Positions 1 through 8,738 of a stretch of DNA of 64,000 bases are shown piece by piece (positions within the stretch are counted from its first letter, which is position 1; every line of letters begins with the position of its first letter). The notes beneath the pieces are model-generated. The model did no database searches, had not been told where the DNA came from, and saw only the letters and a program-made list of their open reading frames with translations. The DNA comes from Pueribacillus sp041725775. Its GTDB lineage: Bacteria; Bacillota; Bacilli; Bacillales; UBA6769. The position numbers and the translations under genes are program-made. The stretch lies in the NCBI RefSeq assembly GCF_041725775.1, contig NZ_JBEUEL010000006.1, forward strand, positions 1 through 64,000. The letters are read 5' to 3'.

Positions 1-113
1 AGCCTAAAAAGCGTACAAAAATAGAGTGCTGAAAATATTGGTGTAAAAGAACAACCGAGAATAACTTGACACATACCAAAGCATTTTCATTTTACACAAC
101 GTTTTTCTATTTT

Positions 114-122
114 TGATATAAT
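114..122 (+). promoter_or_regulatory. Extended -10 promoter of the ABC ATPase gene
   Basis: TGATATAAT matches the extended -10 form TGnTATAAT. It lies about 40 bp before the ATG at 163. No good -35 is seen at 17 bp, which is usual for extended -10 promoters. A second TTGACA at 66-71 has no good -10 partner. Confidence 0.5.
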
Positions 123-162
123 AATACTTATTTCATGGCAATATAAAAGGTGGCTGATAACG

Positions 163-933
163 ATGGTCATTCAACTTAAAAATATAAGCTATCAACGACA
201 AAATAAAGTGATTTTAAAAAACATTGATTGGATAGTTCAAAAAGGTGAGCATTGGGCTTTACTTGGATTGAACGGTTCGGGAAAAACGACATTGCTTAAC
301 ATCATTAATGGCTACATTTGGCCAACGACTGGTGAAGTGACGGTACTCAGCAAACAATTCGGAGCGTATCCGCTCGGTGAACTGCGCAAACTTATCGGCT
401 GGGTAAGCACATCCATGCAAGAAAAATTATACGGGAATGAATATACCGAAAATATCGTCTTATCTGGTAAATTTGCATCTCCAAAACTATACGAAGACCC
501 TGAGCAAACAGATATTGATCGAGCATTAAATTTGATGGAAGAGTTTGGTTTAAGTAGTTTTATTCATCGCCGTTATGCAACATTATCCCAAGGCGAAAAG
601 CAAAAGGTGTTAATTTTGCGAGCGCTGATGGCAAATCCAAAACTGTTAATTTTAGATGAACCGTGTACGGGGCTTGACGTGTTCGCGCGCGAGCATTTGC
701 TCGAAACCGTTGACCAGTTAAGCAAACAGAATGATGCACCAACATTGATTTACGTTACACACCATATTGAAGAAATTTTACCTGTCTTTCAAAAAACGTT
801 AATGCTTCGGCGCGGAAAAATATATCAAGCTGGGATTACAGCGGATTTGCTTACAGAAGAACAGCTTACTGAGTTTTTCGAAGCACCGCTTCCAGAACGG
901 GCGACGTTTTTGCGGCAGTTCGTCCGTTCATAA
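163..933 (+). CDS. ylmA: ABC transporter ATP-binding protein, YlmA-like
   Basis: This is a 256-residue stand-alone ABC ATPase. The Walker A motif GLNGSGKT is at residues 35-42, the signature LSQGEKQ at 141-147 and Walker B LLILDE at 161-166, followed by a switch His in THH. Length and motifs fit the B. subtilis YlmA type, related to ATPases of iron-complex or molybdate importers. No permease or binding protein lies next to it, so the substrate cannot be told and it may work with a permease encoded elsewhere. A GGTGG ribosome binding site precedes the ATG, and an extended -10 promoter lies upstream. A hairpin terminator follows directly, so it appears to be a one-gene unit. Confidence 0.85.
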   Translation: MVIQLKNISYQRQNKVILKNIDWIVQKGEHWALLGLNGSGKTTLLNIINGYIWPTTGEVTVLSKQFGAYPLGELRKLIGWVSTSMQEKLYGNEYTENIVLSGKFASPKLYEDPEQTDIDRALNLMEEFGLSSFIHRRYATLSQGEKQKVLILRALMANPKLLILDEPCTGLDVFAREHLLETVDQLSKQNDAPTLIYVTHHIEEILPVFQKTLMLRRGKIYQAGITADLLTEEQLTEFFEAPLPERATFLRQFVRS

Positions 934-959
934 ACGATTACTATCACTCTACTATGTTT

Positions 960-1003
960 AAACTGTACGAAAGTCATCATTTCGACTTTTGTGCAGTTTT
1001 TAT
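960..1003 (+). terminator. Terminator after the ABC ATPase gene
   Basis: A 16-bp stem (960-975 with 984-999, G-U pairs allowed) ends in TTTT. It lies 26 bp after the stop codon. Confidence 0.7.
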
Positions 1004-1064
1004 ATGATTCTAAATCTGTAATTATCATGTAATTTGTTACTACATACCATTTAACGGTTCAGAC

Positions 1065-1090
1065 ACCTACAAATGTAGGTTTGTTTTTTG
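1065..1090 (+). terminator. Second hairpin with T-rich tail
   Basis: ACCTACA and TGTAGGT pair around a 2-base loop and are followed by a T-rich tail. It may be a second terminator for the ATPase gene. A further small hairpin (GTCTGT 1152-1157 with ACAGAC 1167-1172) lies in the leader of the next gene. Confidence 0.5.
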
Positions 1091-1198
1091 AATTTTACGA
1101 CTTTTCTCGGAATGGTGAAAAGAAAAAGAAACCTTTATTGTAGTAAATAAGGTCTGTCCTTTTTGTACAGACAAAAATAAAATAAGGGGGATTTAAAA

Positions 1199-2572
1199 AT
1201 TAGGAATATTTCAAAAATAACTGTTGCAATGTTCACTTTGACTATGATCTTTTTGTATGCATTTACAACGAATCAGGCAAAGGCTTCGGATAACAGTCAA
1301 GAGGTAGAGATGATTTTTGAATACGGGTGTGGCATTGTTTTTCCAGGTATAGAGCCGAGTCTTGAGCCAGTGGACGTTATTTTCAATGCTACTGCACCTC
1401 AATGGGTTAAAGCTGGCGAGGAGTTTTATTTGAACAACGTCTCGATTGCTTTTAATTGGAATTATTCTGATGAACATGCAATATTCGAAGGGATAAACTT
1501 CAAAATAAACTCAGAGAATGATTCAGGAGTAATTCATAAATTTCTCGACAATAACGCTGAATTAAATGCTCCTTCAGACGTTCCTAGACCTGTTAAAGTA
1601 CCTTTAACACCTGAAGGCGGAGTCGAAGTTGGTCCATTCATTGCCGGTGAAGTAGGTGAAGTCATCTTAAAGACAGATGAAATTCGTATGAATGTCGAGC
1701 TAGATCTTGGTATGCCTCTGACTATCGGATTTACATGTCTAACGCAAGAAAGAGAGTTTGTTCTTGCAAAGGTATTGATTGATAACGAAGCGCCTGTCAT
1801 CTCATTAAACGGTGACAACCCAATGACAATCAAACAAGGTGACCCGTACGAAGAACCCGGTGCAACGGCGCAAGACAACCTTGACGGTGATCTGACCGGT
1901 CAAATAAAAATTTCTGGTGACGTGGATACAGACACAATTGGCACGTATACGGTGACGTATACCGTGAGCGACAGTGTTGGTAACGAAACAACAGTTGAAC
2001 GCACTGTGAACATTGTTGAACCGTTCGGTTCGTGGTATACAGGCGAAGGTCCGCCTAATGACATTGTTGGAAACAATGGAGATTCATACCTCGATACGAC
2101 GACCGGTGACGTGTATAAACGTGAGCCGGACACATGGACGAAAATCGGCAACCTAAAAGGTGACGATGGCAAGCGAGGTTCTGCAATCCTTACTAGTTCA
2201 GGTGCACCATCTGCGGATGCGGGGGATATCGGTGACTTGTATCTTGATACGAATACAGGTAACGTGTACGAAAAAACGGCTAATGGATGGAAGAAAATAG
2301 CGAACTTGCAAGGACCGGCTGGTCCACAAGGTCAAAAAGGACCGAAAGGTTCTGCTGGATCAGGTGGTGGTAGCGGTTCAGGCGATGATGGTGGTGGAAC
2401 AGGCAAAACAAAAACATCAACAAGCAGCGATACAGATGGAAAAGGTAAGTCTTCTAAAGGTGGAAAACTACCAAAAACAGCGACAAGCTTACCAACTCTC
2501 ATGTTAATTGGTAGCTTCCTCGTAGTCATTGGTAGTATAGTATTCGTAAGACGCAGGAAAGCAATCGAATAA
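1199..2572 (+). CDS. LPXTG cell-wall-anchored surface protein, probable ATT start
   Basis: This is a sortase substrate. Counted from the internal ATG at 1229 it has 447 residues: an unrecognised N-terminal domain to about 180, an Ig-like DUF5011 domain at about 184-270, two related segments ending in short collagen-like G-P repeats (about 280-375), a Gly/Ser linker, LPKTA at 414-418, a membrane segment and a RRRK tail. The ATG at 1229 has no ribosome binding site and would give a signal peptide without a basic start. AAGGGGG at 1184-1190 sits 8 bases before an in-frame ATT at 1199. Starting there adds ten residues with R and K and completes a normal signal peptide ending near AKA-S. Ligand unknown; a role in adhesion is inference. 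Confidence 0.8.
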   Translation: MRNISKITVAMFTLTMIFLYAFTTNQAKASDNSQEVEMIFEYGCGIVFPGIEPSLEPVDVIFNATAPQWVKAGEEFYLNNVSIAFNWNYSDEHAIFEGINFKINSENDSGVIHKFLDNNAELNAPSDVPRPVKVPLTPEGGVEVGPFIAGEVGEVILKTDEIRMNVELDLGMPLTIGFTCLTQEREFVLAKVLIDNEAPVISLNGDNPMTIKQGDPYEEPGATAQDNLDGDLTGQIKISGDVDTDTIGTYTVTYTVSDSVGNETTVERTVNIVEPFGSWYTGEGPPNDIVGNNGDSYLDTTTGDVYKREPDTWTKIGNLKGDDGKRGSAILTSSGAPSADAGDIGDLYLDTNTGNVYEKTANGWKKIANLQGPAGPQGQKGPKGSAGSGGGSGSGDDGGGTGKTKTSTSSDTDGKGKSSKGGKLPKTATSLPTLMLIGSFLVVIGSIVFVRRRKAIE

Positions 2573-2615
2573 GTCTTCAAACGCTTATTAGGAAAATACA
2601 CATAAATTACGAAAG

Positions 2616-2648
2616 CAGGTGGAGTAAAATTATTTTCCACCTGTTTTG
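2616..2648 (+). terminator. Terminator of the LPXTG gene
   Basis: CAGGTGGA (2616-2623) pairs with TCCACCTG (2636-2643), followed by TTTTGCTT. A second strong hairpin (TGAAGGGGC 2651-2659 with GCCCCTTCA 2670-2678) has no T-tract. Confidence 0.7.
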
Positions 2649-2757
2649 CTTGAAGGGGCTTTTTAAACTGCCCCTTCAGAAAGAGAGGTACATCTGGAGG
2701 CTTGCTATATTAAAGATTTAAAAAGCTTATAAATGTTTTATAAGCGGAGACCAATTG

Positions 2758-3240
2758 TTAATAATAGCCGACTAGCTTGTCCCAAACAACTGGCTGCTCA
2801 TCAGGTTCCTCAGTGTCACCTTCTTCCGCATTTTCTAGTGCATCCTCCTCTTCAACCGTTTCTTCTGTTGTATCGCTTGAATCATTTCCATCTTCTAACG
2901 ATGTTTCAGTTTTTTCATCTTTGGCTGAAGGTTCATCAAAACAGCCTGCTTCACTGCTGTCTTCACCATCATCATCCTCAGCCGGAACGTCTGTTGAATC
3001 TTCGTCCCCAGCATCTACTGATAAATCCTCTGTTTCTTCAGATTCCGTTGATTCATCCGTAGACTCAGTTGTTTCGTTGTTCCCATCTTCAACCGGTAAA
3101 GAAATACCAAGTGTCTCTTGGATAAAACGATCATAGTAATCAAGCAAACTATCAAATCTTTCAAAAATGTATGAGTAAAATGTTTTAAACCTATTCCTCT
3201 TGAATGATGTTTGCTCGATTTGGAATGAAAAGGATAACAA
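2758..3240 (-). pseudogene. C-terminal remnant of an acidic protein, cut by the ISLre2 element
   Basis: A minus-strand frame ends at 2758 with WDKLVGYY. Its last 110 or so residues are almost all E, D, S and T, preceded by an ordinary stretch (FERFDSLLDYYDRFIQETL). Upstream the frame runs into the ISLre2-family element near 3240-3260, so the native start is missing. I do not recognise the family. The opposite strand is open here as a Ser-rich frame, which is what the complement of GAA/GAT-rich coding gives. It converges on the LPXTG gene. The upstream end is approximate because the element border is not sharp. Confidence 0.4.
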
Positions 3241-4640
3241 GTCATAGCACAATAGGGGGATTAAGCATAAAACATGAAAAAGAGGCTCTCTTTTTGTATG
3301 GTAGATTTGCCAAATAATCACCGAAAGGAGAGCCTCTTATGAAAAAAGATAACATGAATTATCCAACTTTAAAAGAAATTGAACTCGAATTATTTTCTAT
3401 GTTACAAAAATGCTTTAGCCAAGTCTTAACCAAAGTTCTTAAAGAACTTGATGAAGAAATTTCTTCACAGCGTGATAAATCAAGATTTTACTGTAAAGAT
3501 AAACGAAAGACCACGTTTGAAACGATGTTTGGACCGATTACGATGAAACGGAGGTATTACCATCTGTCTCTAAAAGACGTTGACGAATCGTCTCATGACT
3601 CATAACGTGATACCCTAAAAATTTCTTTAACGTGGATTCGGCTTTTCGATAAGCTGTCCCCGTTACGGCAAGTTCTAAGGCTAAATCTTCAACTAACGGA
3701 CTTGCACCTTTTGCCCCATCAAATTTTAAATACTGATCGAGAAGGTAAACGTATCTCTCTGCTTTTCTATCTATATTCAAAAAAGAGATGAAATCTAGAA
3801 ACCGTGTTCTTTTTGTAAAAGTGGATGGCTTATATATCAAAAGACAAGGGGAACGACGTAAAGGTAAAGAAACGAAAATAGCCGCTATTCATGAAGGCTG
3901 AAAAAAGAATGGGAAACGCACCTCTCTTATCAATAAGCGTCATTATATACACCAAGAAAATCAGTCTTTTTGGGAAGGATTTGAGCAATTTCTTTATGAA
4001 AATTATGGTTATGACCCTACATATCATATTCTTATTATCAACGGGGATGGTGCGGAATGGATTACATCCTGTCGTGAATATTTTAAAAACAAAAAGAACG
4101 CTTTTTTTACCATCGATCGTTTTCATGTCGCTCGAGAGGTCAAGTCCATTTTTAAAGAGCACCCTCGTTACAAAGAGATTCAAAAAAAGCTGGCTCAATA
4201 TGATTCGAAAGGCTTTCTTTTGGAATTAAACAGTGCAGTAGGTACATTAGCCGATCCGAAGAAAGAAGAACAATTGGAAAAACTGATTAAACAGCTCAGC
4301 CAATACCCTGAAGCGCTCGAAGATTACCGTGTATGATTACGAAAGAAAGGGATTAAAACCGAAGGGATGCGTCCGATGGGAAATGCAGAATCAACAATGA
4401 GTGTATTTGCCAGTCGGGTGAAAAACGGTCGTTCTTGGTCAGATAAAGGGATACAAGCGTTTCTAAACTTTATGGTTGGTTTAAAAGACAACTTGCCTAT
4501 TAAGACGCTCTTAGGCTTATTTGAGCGAACGACCCAACAACAAGAAGATTCAAAACCAAAGTTTTATAAAGAAAAGCTAACAAATCGCCTATAAAAAGAG
4601 AGTTTTCTTAAAGCGTTAGGAAAACTCCCACAAAAGCTTG
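3240..4640 (+). mobile_element. Dead ISLre2-family (UPF0236) insertion element
   Basis: The unit holds one UPF0236/ISLre2 transposase gene broken by an internal inversion and two TGA codons. Short similar ends are visible (CTCTCTTTTT near 3285-3295, its complement near 4593-4602), but I could not fix exact terminal repeats or a target duplication, so borders are approximate. A hairpin GAGTTTTC/GAAAACTC (4600-4627) lies after the transposase stop. The element seems to have removed the 5' part of the acidic-protein gene. Confidence 0.7.
3339..4594 (+). pseudogene. ISLre2-family transposase, broken by inversion and stops
   Basis: The N-terminal part (3339-3560, to MKRRYY) and the C-terminal part (about 3778-4594) read on the plus strand. 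The piece that belongs between them (NIDRKAERYVYLLDQ to ETIRQRLLETD, 72 residues) reads on the minus strand from 3777 to 3561. Putting that segment back in the other orientation restores the normal UPF0236 order. The C-terminal part has two in-frame TGA codons (3899-3901 and 4334-4336), and its frame differs from the N-terminal part by a base or two, so some bases were lost at the junctions. A ribosome binding site, AAAGGAG, precedes the ATG. It cannot give a full transposase. Confidence 0.85.
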
Positions 4641-4871
4641 ACTCAGTCAATGAAGTTTCAGAAATTGGTTGGATATTGTAATTTTGATAAAATACAAGAG
4701 ACCTACTAACGCCTCAACTGACAGCAACAATAAAAAGTTTAATAACAGCAGGTGCTTATTTACTCTTTCTTCACCTTAAACGACAAGCAGAGTCCTTGAA
4801 TAGAATGATAAAATCAATCCATTACTAACTAATAAGTTTGTATCGCAACTTAAACATAAGGAGAATGAACA

Positions 4872-5426
4872 ATGAACTGGTATGACAAATTAAATACATA
4901 CTTTCCAGTTGAAGAGATGAAGTCGAAAGAGCAAATTAATGCTCTCTTAGCAGATAAAGGTGATATCTACCATAAAGACGAAGGGGATACCCATATTTTA
5001 ATGTACGCGGAGTTCGATTCGTTTGTATTTATTGACTTTTTATGGGTCTCCGAAAAAACGAGAGGTAAAGGAATTGGTCACCAGTTAATCGAAAAAATGA
5101 AAGCAAAAAATAAACCGATGATACTAGAGGTTGAACCGGTAGTTGCTGACGACCCGGACACTAAAAAGCGGCTCCGCTTTTATAAACGAGAAGGGTTTAC
5201 TCACGCTGAACCAATTATTTATTATCATCAGGATTTCATCACAAATAAAGAAACTCAATTAGAAGTTTTATATTGGGCAAAAAGTGAGCTATCTGAAAAA
5301 ACGATTTTTGAATATATGAAGAAAATATACGAAGAGGTTCACGCTTATAACGTAGAAAAAATTTATGGTAATCTTCCAAAACCAGTGTATAAGGTCCTAC
5401 GCTTTGACGAAAATCGCAAATTGTAA
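4872..5426 (+). CDS. GNAT-family N-acetyltransferase
   Basis: The 184-residue protein has the acetyl-CoA-binding motif RGKGIG at residues 64-69, after a beta strand (FVFIDFLWVS), as in GNAT enzymes. The C-terminal 60 residues are outside the core domain. The acceptor substrate is unknown. AAGGAG at 4858-4863 sets the ATG start. A terminator follows. It stands alone after the dead ISLre2 element. Confidence 0.8.
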   Translation: MNWYDKLNTYFPVEEMKSKEQINALLADKGDIYHKDEGDTHILMYAEFDSFVFIDFLWVSEKTRGKGIGHQLIEKMKAKNKPMILEVEPVVADDPDTKKRLRFYKREGFTHAEPIIYYHQDFITNKETQLEVLYWAKSELSEKTIFEYMKKIYEEVHAYNVEKIYGNLPKPVYKVLRFDENRKL

Positions 5427-5441
5427 ATGATTGGTTTGTAA

Positions 5442-5480
5442 AAGGACATTACATTTTCGTTAATGTAATGTCCTTAGTAT
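5442..5480 (+). terminator. Hairpin after the GNAT gene
   Basis: A perfect 14-bp stem (5442-5455 with 5462-5475) follows the stop codon closely. The T-tract is weak. Confidence 0.6.
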
Positions 5481-5729
5481 TTCTGTTTTCCAGTATCCAT
5501 TTTTCTTCTTCTAAACTTACGACGGCTTCTGAGCCTTATCCGAAGCTACGCCAAAATTCCATCAAAAACTAACAAAGAAACTGTTTACTCAGCTTCTGCA
5601 ATGATCGCTAAAACATTTTCAGTATCAACTTTTCATTAATTTAAATAGCAATAAGACCGCTTGCTCTACATCTATACACATAGAACGACCCACATTAAAA
5701 ATCTTTCCATTCGAATTACATCTTGCTCA
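5476..5729. other. Intergenic stretch without a recognised feature
   Basis: I see no coding frame, repeat or clear promoter here. It separates the plus-strand GNAT gene from the convergent DUF2935 gene. Confidence 0.4.
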
Positions 5730-6167
5730 TTATTTTTGGACATTTTCTTTACCAAATAAAATGAGTCGGGCGATACCGATAAAGTACTCGGACTCTCGAA
5801 TGATATGGTCAAGGATTGTTTGCGCGATTGGTTTATCTTTTGCTGCTGAGCTATTGTCTTTAATTTGACGACATAGCTCGATAAACTGCTCGCTCTCTTC
5901 TAAACAAAATGTTATCAATTGGATAACTTGCCTTTGAAGTTGGACATAAACATAGCCACTACGAACGACCGATTCAACATAACTAACGACGGTTTTGTGT
6001 GTGTTTGAAAGCGATTTTTCCCATTCTTTCAATGCTTCGACATATACTTTTTCTAAATCGTTTAATGCTTCACGTATGACAACCGTATGTTCTTCTTCTT
6101 GCAATTTCCAAAATTCAGCTTCATCTAAAATTCTGAGCGGCATTTGCTGACCGTAATAAAATTGCAT
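5730..6167 (-). CDS. DUF2935 protein (ferritin-like helical bundle)
   Basis: This is a helical protein of about 145 residues resembling one DUF2935 repeat, with motifs such as FWKLQEEEHTVVIREAL and a C-terminal EYFIGIARLILFGK. Bacillus DUF2935 proteins usually carry two such halves (about 270 residues), so this is a half-size form. The family has a ferritin/hemerythrin-like fold and spore-coat links, but its role is not settled. The frame could begin at a TTG (6176), but AGGGGAGG lies 10 bases before the ATG at 6167, which I chose. It is a monocistronic minus-strand gene downstream of ilvE. Confidence 0.65.
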   Translation of the reverse strand: MQFYYGQQMPLRILDEAEFWKLQEEEHTVVIREALNDLEKVYVEALKEWEKSLSNTHKTVVSYVESVVRSGYVYVQLQRQVIQLITFCLEESEQFIELCRQIKDNSSAAKDKPIAQTILDHIIRESEYFIGIARLILFGKENVQK

Positions 6168-6267
6168 TCCTTCCAATCCTCCCCTTCATCCACTCTTTTC
6201 CAACTATATGAAAATTCCGAGTTAGATATGACGAAGGTTGGACTGGAATTTTTTTGTATCCTATACT

Positions 6268-6301
6268 ACAAAAAAACCTTCCACTAAAAACTAATGGAAG
6301 A
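6268..6301 (-). terminator. Terminator of ilvE
   Basis: On the minus strand CTTCCA and TGGAAG pair (6295-6300 with 6278-6283) and are followed by a run of T (A-run at 6270-6276 on the plus strand). Confidence 0.75.
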
Positions 6302-6318
6302 TTGATTTATATATCAAA

Positions 6319-7386
6319 TTACAGTTGAATTCTCCAGCCGAAAGGATCAGGCTCTGTTCCATATTGAATACCAGTTAATGTATCATATAATTTTTTCGTA
6401 AGTGAGCCAATTTCCCCATTGTTGACGATAAGCTGTTCATTTTTCCAGAAAAACTCTCCAATTGGTGAAATAACAGCGGCTGTACCTGTTCCGAAAGCTT
6501 CTTCTAACTTTCCATTTTTGTGAGCTTCGTAAATTTCATCGATCGAAATTTTACGTTCGACAACGGGGATTTCCCAATGTTTTAAAAGATGAAGGATAGA
6601 ATCTCTCGTAATTCCATGTAAAATGCTACCATTTAATGCAGGTGTAACAACTTCGCCATCGATTTTGAAAAAGACGTTCATGCTACCGACTTCTTCGACG
6701 TATTTTTTCTCTTTTCCATCTAGCCATAGCACTTGAGTGTAGCCGATTTTCTCAGCTTCTTCTTGACCGATTAAACTGCTAGCGTAGTTTCCACCCGTTT
6801 TTGCTTCACCTGTCCCGCCTGGTGCTGCACGAATGTATTCTTCCTCAACCAAAATTTTAACCGGATTAATACCTTCTTTATAGTAAGAACCGACCGGTGA
6901 CATAATGATAAGGAATTGATACGTTTTCGAAGGTGCTAAACCTAAGCTCGGTTCAGTAGCAATAACGAATGGACGAATATAGAGTGACGTTCCCTCTGCT
7001 TTTGGAATCCAATCTTGATCAAGTGTCACTAATTGCTTTAACGCTTCAAGTGCTAAATCCTCATCAATTTTCGGAATGCAAATACGCTCATTCGATTCAT
7101 TCAGTCTTTTAAAATTTCGTTCGGGCCGAAAAAGGAAAATTTGATCATCTTTCCGATATGCCTTAAGCCCTTCAAATACCGTTTGTCCATAGTGAAAAGC
7201 TTTAGCTGCGGGGTCAAGCTCCAACGGTGCATATGGTACGATCCGCGGGCTATGCCATCCTTGTCCTTCCGTATAATCCATCATAAACATATGATCCGTA
7301 TACTGCTTTCCGAATTCGATTTGATCCTCAGCCGGTTTTTGTTTACGATTTGTACTTTCAATCGTTTGAATTTCATTACGTTTCAT
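6319..7386 (-). CDS. ilvE: Branched-chain amino acid aminotransferase
   Basis: A PLP-dependent class IV aminotransferase that interconverts Leu/Ile/Val and their 2-oxo acids. About 355 residues is normal for the family. The PLP lysine is in GEAKTGGNYASS, and the family motifs AFHYGQTVFEGLKAYR and EEAFGTGTAAVISPIG are present. Starts are possible at ATG codons 7404, 7401 and 7386. I prefer 7386, which has GGGGGT 8 bases upstream; 7404 has only a distant GAGGA. No T-box leader is visible. It is followed by its own terminator and so looks monocistronic. Confidence 0.9.
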   Translation of the reverse strand: MKRNEIQTIESTNRKQKPAEDQIEFGKQYTDHMFMMDYTEGQGWHSPRIVPYAPLELDPAAKAFHYGQTVFEGLKAYRKDDQIFLFRPERNFKRLNESNERICIPKIDEDLALEALKQLVTLDQDWIPKAEGTSLYIRPFVIATEPSLGLAPSKTYQFLIIMSPVGSYYKEGINPVKILVEEEYIRAAPGGTGEAKTGGNYASSLIGQEEAEKIGYTQVLWLDGKEKKYVEEVGSMNVFFKIDGEVVTPALNGSILHGITRDSILHLLKHWEIPVVERKISIDEIYEAHKNGKLEEAFGTGTAAVISPIGEFFWKNEQLIVNNGEIGSLTKKLYDTLTGIQYGTEPDPFGWRIQL

Positions 7387-7531
7387 ACAGAATACCCCCA
7401 TCATTTTTACAAATTCCTCGGCTTTGTATAAAAATATTCGTATTTATATAACCGCTATCTATTTGTTAGATGCAACATCCATATCAATAAAGTGACTCAA
7501 ACAAACATGTTCATAAATACCTTACTTCATA

Positions 7532-7562
7532 ATTATACATCATAATTGCTGAAACTGATCAA
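7532..7562 (-). promoter_or_regulatory. Possible ilvE promoter
   Basis: TATAAT on the minus strand (7537-7532) with TTGATC (7562-7557) and a long 19-bp spacer. The position about 145 bp before ilvE is plausible; the spacing makes it tentative. Confidence 0.35.
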
Positions 7563-7645
7563 AAAACTGTTCAGCCATACAAGATATATAATCATTCGAC
7601 ATGTCTTTTTGATTTGAATGGGGGGCTCATTGTAGTAGTTCTGTT

Positions 7646-7682
7646 AACCGAAAGAAATCGGTTAGAACTCAATTTCTTTCGG
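7646..7682 (-). terminator. Hairpins after cobT, two competing folds
   Basis: CCGAAAGAAAT (7648-7658) is perfectly complementary to 7672-7682. A second, nested stem AACCGA/TCGGTT (7646-7661) competes with it. It lies 18 bp after the cobT stop, at the end of the cobalamin operon. No strong T-tract follows. Confidence 0.45.
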
Positions 7683-7699
7683 AATCTAGAGCATCAGAT

Positions 7700-8737
7700 T
7701 TACTCTTTTTCGGAAACACCTGCCTCTGAAAAAGTTGCCATGTCACTAAGCATTTTTGTCGCTGCTTCAACGATTGGAAATGCGAGTGCGGCGCCAGTAC
7801 CTTCTCCAAGTCTCATATGTAAATTAAGTAATGGGGTTTTGCCTAGTTTTTCAAGGGCTGCTTGATGACCAGGCTCTGCTGAATAGTGACCTGCAAGCAT
7901 ATAGTCCGAGGCACATTCATTAATTGCCGTTGCAATAATCGCTGAGACCGTACAAATAAAGCCGTCGACGATTATTGGGATGCGATTCCTGGCAGCTGCG
8001 AGCATTGCCCCTGCCATTGCAGCAATCTCATAACCACCGAGTTTTTTTAATAGATCAATCGGGTCGTTTTTATTAGGTTTTCGTTCCTCAATTGCCCGTT
8101 CAATAACGCTTTTTTTCACTTTCATTTGTTCCGTCGTCAATCCCGTACCAGGACCGATAAGTTCAGCAAGATTTTTCTCTGTGATGACGGCAAGCAATGC
8201 ACTTGAAGAAGTCGTATTGCCGATCCCCATTTCACCAACGATTAAACATTTCGCACCTTTTTTAATTAATGTTTGAGCTTCTTCACTACCAATGTTAAGT
8301 GCTTCGTATGTTTCCGCTTCAGTCATAGCATCCTCTATAACAAAATTTCTCGTTCCTCGTCTAATTTTTCGCGAAACTAAATTTTCGTGTGTCACTGTCT
8401 CTGCTACTCCGACGTCAACAATCGAAAATTGGGCACCGATTTGGCGACTAAACACATTCATTGCTGCTCCACCAGATAGAAAGTTTAGTACCATTTGCGC
8501 CGTCACTTCTTTCGGATACGCAGACACACCTTCATCTGTTACACCATGATCAGACGCAAAAAGAAGCGCGGCTGGTGGCGAGACGACCGGGAACTTTTGA
8601 CCGGTCATTTCAGCAAGCTCCACGGCTAAACTTTCGAGTCTGCCAAGACTGCCGATTGGTTTAGTTAACGAATCGATATGCGCCTTCGCTTCTTTCCCAA
8701 TGTCTTTATCTAAAAGTGGAATCTCAACTTGATTCAT
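7700..8737 (-). CDS. cobT: Nicotinate-nucleotide:dimethylbenzimidazole phosphoribosyltransferase
   Basis: CobT makes alpha-ribazole phosphate from dimethylbenzimidazole and nicotinate mononucleotide, which supplies the lower ligand of B12. Family motifs are visible: SLTKPIGSLGRLE near the start, FASDHGV, LIVGEMGIGNTTSSSAL and MRLGEGTGAALAFP with the catalytic Glu near the end. The longer frame from 8803 would overlap the previous gene. AGAGGGAGA before the ATG at 8737 fixes the start, giving about 345 residues, the usual length. It is the last gene of the cobalamin operon, one base beyond the adenosyltransferase stop. Confidence 0.92.
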   Translation of the reverse strand: MNQVEIPLLDKDIGKEAKAHIDSLTKPIGSLGRLESLAVELAEMTGQKFPVVSPPAALLFASDHGVTDEGVSAYPKEVTAQMVLNFLSGGAAMNVFSRQIGAQFSIVDVGVAETVTHENLVSRKIRRGTRNFVIEDAMTEAETYEALNIGSEEAQTLIKKGAKCLIVGEMGIGNTTSSSALLAVITEKNLAELIGPGTGLTTEQMKVKKSVIERAIEERKPNKNDPIDLLKKLGGYEIAAMAGAMLAAARNRIPIIVDGFICTVSAIIATAINECASDYMLAGHYSAEPGHQAALEKLGKTPLLNLHMRLGEGTGAALAFPIVEAATKMLSDMATFSEAGVSEKE

Positions 8738-8738
8738 T

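Noticed and set aside
2651..2678. Second strong hairpin after the LPXTG gene as terminator
   Set aside because: Neither strand has a T-tract after it; it may be structural only.
2777..3136. Plus-strand Ser-rich open frame of 119 codons
   Set aside because: It is the complement of an acidic, GAA/GAT-rich coding stretch, which yields Ser codons by composition. It has no good ribosome binding site, and the minus strand gives the more plausible protein.
3538..3840. Minus-strand 100-codon frame taken as a separate gene
   Set aside because: Its sequence is the middle part of the ISLre2 transposase, so it is an inverted piece of that pseudogene and not an independent gene.
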